NCBI GenBank assembly: GCA_028817435.1
Contig: JAPPPQ010000017.1
Coordinates: 248,001 to 312,000, forward strand
DNA: 64,000 nt
Reading direction: 5' to 3'
Origin: Deltaproteobacteria bacterium
GTDB taxonomy: Bacteria > Myxococcota_A > UBA9160 > UBA6930
Positions 34,855 to 42,535 of the stretch are shown here, in pieces (within the stretch, counting starts at the first letter, position 1; every line of letters starts with the position of its first letter). The notes below the pieces were generated by a model, which saw nothing but the letters and a program-made list of their open reading frames with translations, made no database searches and was not told where the DNA came from. A program made the translations under genes and the position numbers.

Positions 34855-36573
34855 TCAGCCCTCCGAGTCCGGCTGCTCCGGCGCCTTGCGCGCCGCCAGC
34901 TTCTCCTTCAACAAATCGCCGATGGTCTTCTTCTGCGCCTGGGCCTGTTGCTGCGCCAGCTTTTCCAGCTCCGCGCGCTGCCTCGCATCGCTGGCCGCCT
35001 TCACCGAAAGCGCGATCTTCTGATCCACCGGATCCACCCGGGTCACCAGCGCCGTCAACTGGTCGCCCGGCTTCACCTCCGCCGCCTCCGTTTCCGCATC
35101 GGCTTCCGCGCGCAGTTCGGCCGCGTAGATCAATCCCTCAATGCCCTCTTCCAGCTTCACGAAGACGCCGAAGTCCGCCACGCTGCTCACCTCGCAATTC
35201 ACCTCGCTGCCCAGCGGATACCGGCGCTGAATCTGGTCCCAGGGATTCTCCGTGAGCTGCTTGATGCCCAGCGAGAACTTCTCGTTGTCGCGGTCGATCT
35301 TCAGCACCACCGCCTCCACCTGCGAGCCCTTCTCGAACTTCTCGCCGGGGTGCTTGATGTTCTCCGTCCAGGAGAGATCCGAGACATGCACCAGTCCGTC
35401 AATGCCCTCTTCCAGCCCGACGAAGAGGCCGAAGTTCGTGACGCTGCGCACCTCGCCCTGCACCCGCGTGCCGAGGGGATACTTCTCCTCAATCACATCC
35501 CAGGGGTTGGGCTCGGTCTGCTTCATGCCCAGCGAGAGCCGGCGGTTGCCCTCCTCCACGCCCAGCACCACCGCCTGCACCTCATCGCCAATGGAGACCA
35601 CCTTGCCGGGGTGCTTCACGCGCTTGGTCCAGGACATTTCGGAGACATGCACCAGGCCCTCGACGCCGGGCTCCAGCTCGACAAAAGCGCCGTAATCGGT
35701 GAGCGAAACCACGCGGCCCTCGACGCGCATGCCCACCGGATAGCGCATGGCCGCATCCACCCAGGGGTCCGGCTGAATCTGCTTCAGGCCCAGCGAGACG
35801 CGCTCGGAATCGGAATCGAACTTCAGCACCTTCACCTTGAGCTCGTCGCCGGGCTTGAAGAGCTCCGAGGGATGGTTGATGCGGCCCCAGGACATATCGG
35901 TCACATGCAGCAGGCCGTCAATGCCGCCGAGGTCCACAAATGCGCCGTAATCGGTGATGTTCTTGACCATGCCGTCCGCAATCATGCCCTCTTCCAGACT
36001 CTGCAGCGTGGTGGCGCGCATTTGCTCGCGCTCCTTTTCCAGCAGCACGCGGCGCGAGAGCACAATGTTGCCCCGGCGCTTGTTGAACTTGATGATCTTG
36101 AACTGCATGCGCTCGCCGATCAGGCTCTCCAGGTTGCCCACGGGCCGCAGGTCCACCTGCGAGCCGGGCAAAAACGCCTTGACGCCCAGATCCACGGACA
36201 AGCCGCCCTTCACCCGGGAGAGAATGCGCCCTTCCACGGGGTCGCCGGCCTCGTAGGCGCTGCTGATGCCGTCCCAAATCTTGAGCCGGTTCGCCTTCTC
36301 CTTGGAGAGCACGATGTGGCCGTCGAGGTCTTCGGTCTCCTCGACGAAGACATCCACGCGGTCGCCGGGCTTCACGGTGAAGCTGCCGTCCTCCTCCATG
36401 AATTCCCAGGCGTCCACCAATCCCTCGGACTTGAAGCCCACATCCACCTGCACATGGTCGTCGGTGATGGCGAGCACCACGCCCTCCACCACTTCGCCCT
36501 CCTTCAAGCGCAGCGAGCTTTCCGCGAAGAGTTCCGCGAAGCCCGCCTCCACCACCTGTCCCTGCTCGTTCAT
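34855..36573 (-). CDS. rpsA: 30S ribosomal protein S1
   Basis: 572 residues with six S1 RNA-binding domains, the full length for gammaproteobacterial S1. Later repeats show the signature as DYGAFVDLGGIDGLLHVTDM, DYGAFVELEPGVEGLVHVSE, NFGLFVGLEEGIDGLVHVSD and DFGVFVKLEEGIEGLIYAAE. It holds mRNAs on the 30S subunit. Its ATG overlaps the tyrA stop (ATGA), whereas aroA and cmk usually lie between. The distal promoter is not evident. Confidence 0.98.
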   Translation of the reverse strand: MNEQGQVVEAGFAELFAESSLRLKEGEVVEGVVLAITDDHVQVDVGFKSEGLVDAWEFMEEDGSFTVKPGDRVDVFVEETEDLDGHIVLSKEKANRLKIWDGISSAYEAGDPVEGRILSRVKGGLSVDLGVKAFLPGSQVDLRPVGNLESLIGERMQFKIIKFNKRRGNIVLSRRVLLEKEREQMRATTLQSLEEGMIADGMVKNITDYGAFVDLGGIDGLLHVTDMSWGRINHPSELFKPGDELKVKVLKFDSDSERVSLGLKQIQPDPWVDAAMRYPVGMRVEGRVVSLTDYGAFVELEPGVEGLVHVSEMSWTKRVKHPGKVVSIGDEVQAVVLGVEEGNRRLSLGMKQTEPNPWDVIEEKYPLGTRVQGEVRSVTNFGLFVGLEEGIDGLVHVSDLSWTENIKHPGEKFEKGSQVEAVVLKIDRDNEKFSLGIKQLTENPWDQIQRRYPLGSEVNCEVSSVADFGVFVKLEEGIEGLIYAAELRAEADAETEAAEVKPGDQLTALVTRVDPVDQKIALSVKAASDARQRAELEKLAQQQAQAQKKTIGDLLKEKLAARKAPEQPDSEG

Positions 36574-37523
36574 GCCGGCAATTGCTCCTCGTCGGCCGCG
36601 CGCGCGGCCGGGCTCTGGGGGAATGCGCCCCCGCTCGTGGTTTGCGTGCTCTCTGCCGCTGCGAGACTCTCGCCCGCGGCGCGTAGAAATTGCTCGACTG
36701 CGGCGGCGCTGCCAGACTCAATGCCGCGGGCCAACTCGGCCAACCGCTCCGTCGCCGCCTGCAGCGGCCCGGCCAGCGCCTTGCGGTTCGCCACCAGAAT
36801 ATCCGCCCACAGGGCGGGATCACTGCGGGCAATGCGCGTGAAATCGCGGAAGCCCCTGCCGCACAGCTCCGCCGCCGCATCCGGCGCGGCCGCAAGCGCC
36901 CTGGCGAAGGCGAAGGCCAGCGCATGGGGCGTGTGGGAGATCCAGGCTACCTCTGCATCGTGGCGCTCGGCCCGGCGCAACAGCACCCGCGCGCCGAGCC
37001 CGCGCCAAAAATCCGCAACGCGCTGCACTGCGGCCTCCGGCGCTTCCGGCGCTGGAGTCAGCGCGCAGGCCGCGCCCTCGAAGAGATCGGCCCGGGCGCG
37101 GCGCCAGCCGCCCAGGTGCCCGCCCGCCATGGGGTGCGCGCCGATGTAATGCACCCCCGCGGGCAGCAGCCCTGGCAACGTCTCGCAAAGCGGCCCCTTG
37201 ACGCTGCCCACATCGCTGACGAGGGCGCCTTCCGCCAGCTCCACCGCCCCGCTCTGCAGCGCGCGGGACATGGCCGAGACCGGCGTGCAGAGCAGCGCCA
37301 GATCCACCGCGGGCGCTGCGCCCGCCGCGCCTACGGCGGCTGCGTCCGGGGCGAGCACCGCCTCATCCACAATGCCGGCGGAAAGCAGCGCCTGCGCCGT
37401 TTCGGGGCGGCGCACCACGCCCAGCACCTGCTGCGCCACCCCCCGCTGCCGGGCGGCCAGCGCTACGGAGCCGCCGAGCAGCCCGACGCCGAAGACGGCG
37501 ATGCGGCCGAAAACCGCGCTCAC
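36570..37523 (-). CDS. tyrA: Prephenate dehydrogenase
   Basis: 317 residues from GTG 37523, which overlaps the hisC stop by 4 bases; the longer frame to 37664 lies inside hisC. The NAD-binding start is IAVFGVGLLGGSVALAARQ; further motifs are LLCTPVSAM, VSDVGSVKG, IGAHPMAGG, and WISHTPHALAFAFA in the dimer domain. It makes 4-hydroxyphenylpyruvate for tyrosine. No chorismate mutase domain is fused, in contrast to enteric TyrA. Three-gene order pheA-hisC-tyrA. Confidence 0.93.
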   Translation of the reverse strand: MSAVFGRIAVFGVGLLGGSVALAARQRGVAQQVLGVVRRPETAQALLSAGIVDEAVLAPDAAAVGAAGAAPAVDLALLCTPVSAMSRALQSGAVELAEGALVSDVGSVKGPLCETLPGLLPAGVHYIGAHPMAGGHLGGWRRARADLFEGAACALTPAPEAPEAAVQRVADFWRGLGARVLLRRAERHDAEVAWISHTPHALAFAFARALAAAPDAAAELCGRGFRDFTRIARSDPALWADILVANRKALAGPLQAATERLAELARGIESGSAAAVEQFLRAAGESLAAAESTQTTSGGAFPQSPAARAADEEQLPA

Positions 37524-38608
37524 GGCTTTCCCCGCAGCGCGTGCAGCGCCTTCAGCAGCCGCTCGTTCTGCTCCGGCGTGCCGATGGTAATGCGCGCGCA
37601 GCCCGGCAGGCCGAAGCCCGCCATATCGCGGACGCTCACCCCCAGTTTCAACAGGGCTTCGCAAGCGCCCTCGCCCAGCTCTGCCAGCAAAAAGTTCGCG
37701 TCGCTGGGCCAGGTGCGGATGGACAGGGCCTCGAGTTCGCGCCGGAGCAGCGCCATGCCCTCGGCGTTCATGCGCCGGGTGCGCTCGAAGTGCGCAGTAT
37801 CCGATAGCGCGGCCAGGGCGGCGGTTTCGGCCAGCGCGTTTACATTGAAAGGATGGCGGGCGCGCTCCAGCAGCCCGGCGAGTTCCGGGCCGCAGACGGC
37901 GTAGCCCACCCGCAGCCCCGCCAGCCCGTAGATTTTGGAAAAGGTGCGCAGCACCGCAGTGGCCGGGCGGCGCGCCAGCAGCGCCAGCGAGTCCGGAAAA
38001 TCCGGGCGGCGCGCAAACTCGGCGTAGGCTTCGTCCAGCAGCAGCACCACATCCTCAGGCAGTGCCTCAACAAAGCGCTGCAATTCCTCCGCGCCCAAGC
38101 TGGTTCCCGTGGGATTGTTGGGGTTGCATATCACCGCGACCCGGGTGCGCCCGCTCAGGGCAGCGGCCATGGCCTCCAGATCGTGGCCCAGCTCGGCATT
38201 CAGGGGCACGCGCAGGCAATCCGCCCCCATGCCCTGGGCCACGATGGGATACATGGCAAAGGAGGGCCAGGCGCAGAGCAACTCATCCCCCGGGGCCAGG
38301 AAGGTCTTGGCCACGAGTTCGAGAATCTCATCGGAGCCCGCGCCGAACACCAGTTGATCCGGCGCCACCTGCAAGCGCCGTGACAACGCGGCGCGCAGCG
38401 CGCGGCAAGCGCCATCGGGGTAGCGGTGCACCTGCCCCGCTGCGCCGCACAGCGCCTCCACCGCCTTCGGCGAAGGGCCCAGGGGATTCTCGTTGGAGGC
38501 CAGCTTCAGCGGATCGCGCACCCCGTGCTCTTGCACCAGCGCCTCGATGGGAAGCCCCGGCTCATAGGGGCGCAGCGCCCGGATATGCGGCTTGGCGTTG
38601 CGCAGCAT
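37520..38608 (-). CDS. hisC: Histidinol-phosphate/aromatic aminotransferase
   Basis: PLP-dependent class I/II aminotransferase of 362 residues. Seen: KLASNENPLGPSP, FGAGSDEILEL, ICNPNNPTGTSL, LLLDEAYAEFA and the PLP lysine in RTFSKIYGLAGLRVGYA. By sequence it is HisC-like; between pheA and tyrA it most likely supplies the last transamination in phenylalanine and tyrosine synthesis, as HisC2-type enzymes do in this cluster, perhaps with histidine synthesis too. ATG 38608 abuts the pheA stop directly. Confidence 0.92.
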   Translation of the reverse strand: MLRNAKPHIRALRPYEPGLPIEALVQEHGVRDPLKLASNENPLGPSPKAVEALCGAAGQVHRYPDGACRALRAALSRRLQVAPDQLVFGAGSDEILELVAKTFLAPGDELLCAWPSFAMYPIVAQGMGADCLRVPLNAELGHDLEAMAAALSGRTRVAVICNPNNPTGTSLGAEELQRFVEALPEDVVLLLDEAYAEFARRPDFPDSLALLARRPATAVLRTFSKIYGLAGLRVGYAVCGPELAGLLERARHPFNVNALAETAALAALSDTAHFERTRRMNAEGMALLRRELEALSIRTWPSDANFLLAELGEGACEALLKLGVSVRDMAGFGLPGCARITIGTPEQNERLLKALHALRGKP

Positions 38609-39826
38609 TCAGCCCTCCCCGGCCCGGTTTGCCCGGCTCGCCTGGTTTGCCCGGGCCGGGCGCGCCGCCCGGGGGAAGGAGCCGAGCAGGCGGTGAGAGC
38701 TGGAAAGCGCAGCGGCCTCCTGGCAGGCCCGCTGAAGGTGCGGCTCGCTCTGATGCCCTTCCAGATCGAGGAAAAACACATACTCCCAGGGCCGCCCGCG
38801 CATGGGCCGCGCGTGAATTGCCGCCAAATTTACGCGCGCTTTGGCAAAAGGTTCAAGCAGTTTGTGAAGTGCACCCGCTTCGCCGCGGCGGACGGTGTAA
38901 GCTACCGAGGTGAGATCGGCCCCGCTGGCTTCGGGCGCTTCGCCGCCCAGCACCAGAAAGCGGGTGGTGTTGTCGCTGCGGTCTTCAATGCTCCGGGCCA
39001 GCACCTGCAGATTGCGCAGGCTTCCGGACTCGCCGGCACTGCCGCAATCTCCGCCGTCTCCGGCCCCGGCCAGCAGCGCCGCGCCAATGGCGGCTACCGC
39101 CCCGTCCCGGCGGGCCAGCTCGGCCGCCGCCGCGGTGCTGGCGGTTTCGATCAGCGCGCGGCCGGGCAGATGCCGGGCCAGCCAGTTGCGGCACTGCGCC
39201 AGCGGCTGGGGATGCGAGGCCACGCGCTGCACCTCCGCGAGCTCCCGCGCCTGGGAGAGCAGGTGGTGGCTGATGCGCAGCAGCCGCTCGCCACACAGCG
39301 GCGGGGCGTCTTCCAGCAGCGCATCGAGGGTCTGGGTGACGACGCCTTCGCTGCTGTTTTCCACGGGCACCACGGCGTGTTCCGCCTCGCCCCGGGAGAG
39401 CGCGGCCAGCGCCTCGGGAATGCTATCGGCGGGCCGATACTCGGCCTGGCTGCCGAAGGCATCCAAGGCGGCGAGATGAGAGAAGGTGCCCGCCGGCCCC
39501 AGGTAGGCGATGCGAAGCCGGGATTCGAGCCCGCGGGTGGCGGAGATAATCTCGCGGAACACCGCGGGCAGCGCGGCGCTGGGAAAAGGCCCCGGGTTCT
39601 GCGCCGCCAGCGCGGCTACCAAATCGCGCTCCCGCGCCGGGCGATACACGCCCACCCCGGCGGCGCGCTTGCGCAGGCCCACCTCTTGAGCCAGCGCGGC
39701 GCGGCGGTTCAGCGCGGCCAGAATTGCGCGGTCCACTTCGTCCAGCTCGGCCCGCAGCCCGGCCAGCCCGGCCACCCCGGATTCGGCTTCGGCCTCCCGC
39801 GGCTCCTGGGAAAGCGGCTCGCTCAT
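38609..39826 (-). CDS. pheA: Bifunctional chorismate mutase/prephenate dehydratase
   Basis: 405 residues from ATG 39826 with AGGAGA upstream. Chorismate mutase domain at about 18-95 (LRAELDEVDRAILAALNRRA), prephenate dehydratase at about 105-290 (RIAYLGPAGTFSHLAA, VVPVENSSEGVV, DNTTRFLVLG) and an ACT regulatory domain at about 300-380 (SVAYTVRRGEAGALHKLLEP, the family's GALxxxL motif). It commits chorismate to phenylalanine and is presumably inhibited by it. It lies 77 bases after trpA and joins the trp genes to the Phe/Tyr genes. Tail is Ala/Arg-rich. Confidence 0.96.
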   Translation of the reverse strand: MSEPLSQEPREAEAESGVAGLAGLRAELDEVDRAILAALNRRAALAQEVGLRKRAAGVGVYRPARERDLVAALAAQNPGPFPSAALPAVFREIISATRGLESRLRIAYLGPAGTFSHLAALDAFGSQAEYRPADSIPEALAALSRGEAEHAVVPVENSSEGVVTQTLDALLEDAPPLCGERLLRISHHLLSQARELAEVQRVASHPQPLAQCRNWLARHLPGRALIETASTAAAAELARRDGAVAAIGAALLAGAGDGGDCGSAGESGSLRNLQVLARSIEDRSDNTTRFLVLGGEAPEASGADLTSVAYTVRRGEAGALHKLLEPFAKARVNLAAIHARPMRGRPWEYVFFLDLEGHQSEPHLQRACQEAAALSSSHRLLGSFPRAARPARANQASRANRAGEG

Positions 39827-39903
39827 GATTCTCCTGACAAAGCGCCCAGGGGCGCTAAATCCTCGAAAAGATTGACGCACCATACCGCATGGGCCGGGGC
39901 GCG

Positions 39904-40716
39904 TCACACCGCCCGATCCCCGGCGGCAAGGGGCGCTTTCAGCGCTGCGACGAAGCGGGCGACAGATTCGGCGGCAGCGCCCGGATTCGCCGCCTCTTCA
40001 ATGCGCGAAACCAGGGCGCTGCCCACGACGACGCCGTCGGCATAGCGCCCGATTTCCCCGGCCTGCTCTGGCGTGGAGACGCCGAAGCCGACGCAGATGG
40101 GAATCGCCGCGCTCTGCCGGGCGGCGCGCACCCCCGCCTCAATGCCCGGGGCCAGGCGGTTGCGCGCGCCGGTCACCCCCGTCAGCGACACATAGTAGAG
40201 AAAGCCCCGGGTCTGCCGGGCGAGCTGCGCCAGGCGCTGGGGCGTGGTGGTGGGGCCGGCCATCAGCACGCCGTCCACGCCCCGTTCGGCCAGCGCCGCG
40301 TAAAAGTCCGCGCCCTCTTCCGGCGGCAAATCCGGGCAGATCACGCCATCCACCCCCGCTTCGGCGGCCTCGGCGGCAAAGGCCTCTGCCCCCATGGCGT
40401 AAAAGGGATTCGCGTAGCCCATCAACAACAGCGGCGCTTCAATTTGCGGGCGAAGCTGAGCCACGAGTTGCAGCACCCGGCGCAAATTGGCCCCGGCCCG
40501 CAGCGCTCGCTCGCTGGCGCGCTGAATTACCGGCCCTTCGGCGATGGGATCCGAGAAGGGCACGCCGATTTCAATGGCGTCCGCCCCCGCCGCCGCCGCG
40601 GCCAGCACCAGTTCCGGCGTGGCTTCCAGACTGGGGTCTCCCGCCGTGAGAAAAGGCAGCAGGGCGCGCTCGCCCCGTGCGCGCAACTGCGCAAAGCGCG
40701 CGGCAAGGCGGCTCAT
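39904..40716 (-). CDS. trpA: Tryptophan synthase alpha subunit
   Basis: 270 residues from ATG 40716. Contains [13 protein letters not shown] with the conserved T-A-G-D loop, the catalytic Glu in [14 protein letters not shown], and [14 protein letters not shown] with the catalytic Asp, and [12 protein letters not shown]. It cleaves indole-3-glycerol phosphate to indole; that substrate is made by TrpC, which is missing from this operon. Its start overlaps trpB by 4 bases. Confidence 0.97.
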   Translation of the reverse strand: MSRLAARFAQLRARGERALLPFLTAGDPSLEATPELVLAAAAAGADAIEIGVPFSDPIAEGPVIQRASERALRAGANLRRVLQLVAQLRPQIEAPLLLMGYANPFYAMGAEAFAAEAAEAGVDGVICPDLPPEEGADFYAALAERGVDGVLMAGPTTTPQRLAQLARQTRGFLYYVSLTGVTGARNRLAPGIEAGVRAARQSAAIPICVGFGVSTPEQAGEIGRYADGVVVGSALVSRIEEAANPGAAAESVARFVAALKAPLAAGDRAV

Positions 40717-41918
40717 TCGGCGCGCAGCCGCTCGCGCACCAGGGGGACATCCTTGTCGCCCCGGCCCGACAGGCACAGCACAATTACGGCCTCCGGGCCG
40801 AGCTCTGCCAGCAACCCGGGCAGCGCCGCAAGGGCGTGGGCGGATTCCAGCGCGGGCAAAATGCCTTCCAGCCGGCACAAATCCAGCAGGGCTTGCAGCG
40901 CTTCGTCATCGGTAGCGCTGCGGTATTCGGCGCGGCCGCTGTCGCGCAGCCAGGCGTGCTCGGGACCCACGCCGGGGTAATCGAGTCCCGCCGAAATGGA
41001 ATGCGCGGGGAAAATTTGCCCATCGTCATCGCAGAGCACGACGCTGCGCTGCCCGTGAAAAATGCCGGGCTGCCCTTCGCCCAGGGTTGCGCCGTGGCGG
41101 CCGCTCGCTACGCCGCAGCCCCCCGGCTCGACTCCGAGCATGCGCACCCCTTCGTCGGCAATAAAGGGGTGGAACAGCCCCATGGCATTGGAGCCGCCGC
41201 CGACACAGGCCAGCAGCGCGTCGGGCAACCTGCCCTCGGCGGCCAGCACTTGCGCCCGGGCCTCGACGCCAATTACGCGCTGGAAATCGCGCACCAGCGT
41301 CGGGTAGGGATGCGGCCCCATGACCGAGCCGATGCAGTAATAGCTGCTGCGCACAAAGGTCACCCACTCGCGCATTGCCTCGTTGATGGCGTCCTTCAGG
41401 GTCTGCGAGCCGCTCTGCACCGGGCGCACCGTTGCGCCGAGCAATTCCATGCGAAAGACATTCGGCGCCTGCCGCGCCACATCTTCCGCGCCCATGAAAA
41501 CTTCGCATTCGAGACCGAGCAGCGCGCAGGCCGTGGCGGTGGCGACGCCGTGCTGTCCCGCGCCGGTCTCGGCAATCACGCGGCGCTTGCCCATGTGGCG
41601 CGCCAGCAGCGCCTGCCCCAGCACATTGTTGATCTTGTGCGCGCCGGTGTGCGCCAGGTCTTCCCGCTTCAGGTAGATGCGCCCGCCGCCCAGCGCTTCG
41701 GAAAGACGCCGGGCCCGGTAGAGCGGCGTGGGGCGGCCCGCATAGTGCTCGAGCAGTTTGCCGAGCTCGGCCCGGAACGGCGCAGACTGCGCGATTTGCA
41801 GCCGCGCCTCTTCCAGCTCGTCCAGCGCCGCCACCAGCGTCTCCGGCACATAGCGCCCGCCATAGGCCCCGAAGCGCCCCGGCTCCCCCGCCCCGCCCTG
41901 CGCCGCTTGCGCACTCAC
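40713..41918 (-). CDS. trpB: Tryptophan synthase beta subunit
   Basis: 401 residues. Seen: [13 protein letters not shown], the PLP lysine in [33 protein letters not shown] and the phosphate loop [16 protein letters not shown]. It joins indole and serine to tryptophan with PLP. Overlaps trpF and trpA by 4 bases each, so the three are translationally coupled. Confidence 0.98.
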   Translation of the reverse strand: MSAQAAQGGAGEPGRFGAYGGRYVPETLVAALDELEEARLQIAQSAPFRAELGKLLEHYAGRPTPLYRARRLSEALGGGRIYLKREDLAHTGAHKINNVLGQALLARHMGKRRVIAETGAGQHGVATATACALLGLECEVFMGAEDVARQAPNVFRMELLGATVRPVQSGSQTLKDAINEAMREWVTFVRSSYYCIGSVMGPHPYPTLVRDFQRVIGVEARAQVLAAEGRLPDALLACVGGGSNAMGLFHPFIADEGVRMLGVEPGGCGVASGRHGATLGEGQPGIFHGQRSVVLCDDDGQIFPAHSISAGLDYPGVGPEHAWLRDSGRAEYRSATDDEALQALLDLCRLEGILPALESAHALAALPGLLAELGPEAVIVLCLSGRGDKDVPLVRERLRAE

Positions 41919-42535
41919 CCGGAAGACTCGGCGCGGCGCACGGCCTCCACAAAGGCGCGCATGCGCGCCGGATCCTTGCGCCCGCCGCCGGATTCCACGC
42001 CGCTGGCGACATCCACGCCCCAGGGCAGCACGCCGCCCAGCGATTCCAGCGCTTGCTCCACATTGCCGGGGGTGAGGCCGCCCGCCAAAATCAGGTCAAT
42101 GCCCTCGTCCACCAGCGGGGCCGCCGCAGACCAGTCCCACGGCTCGCCGCGCCCGCCCCCCGCCGGGTGATCCAGCAGCAGCAGCGCGCCGGGAAAGGCG
42201 TGGGCGGCGGCGGGATCCGCGCCGCGCAGCGCCTTGATTACGGGGTGGTCCAGCATCTCCACCTCTTCCTCCGTCTCCTCGCCGTGAAGCTGCACGCGCT
42301 CCACCTCCACGCGCTGCACGACGCGCTCAATCGCAACCCAGGGGGCGTTGCTGAACACGGCCACGCGCTCCACCTGCCCCGCCACCCGCTCGGCAATGCT
42401 CACGGCGTCCTCCGGGCGCAGGCAGCGTTTGGAACCCGGCACGAAGTTGAGGCCGACCATATCGGCGCCGGCCGCCACCGCCGCCGCCGCATCGTCCGGA
42501 TGCGTGATCCCGCAGATTTTCACGCGCACTTTCAC
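41915..42535 (-). CDS. trpF: Phosphoribosylanthranilate isomerase
   Basis: 206 residues, TIM barrel. [20 protein letters not shown] with the catalytic Cys starts the protein, and [16 protein letters not shown] and GVDVASGVE close it with the catalytic Asp and phosphate site. It makes CdRP, the substrate of TrpC. GTG 42535 overlaps the stop of the RM gene by 4 bases (GTGA). No TrpC domain is fused. Confidence 0.96.
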   Translation of the reverse strand: MKVRVKICGITHPDDAAAAVAAGADMVGLNFVPGSKRCLRPEDAVSIAERVAGQVERVAVFSNAPWVAIERVVQRVEVERVQLHGEETEEEVEMLDHPVIKALRGADPAAAHAFPGALLLLDHPAGGGRGEPWDWSAAAPLVDEGIDLILAGGLTPGNVEQALESLGGVLPWGVDVASGVESGGGRKDPARMRAFVEAVRRAESSG

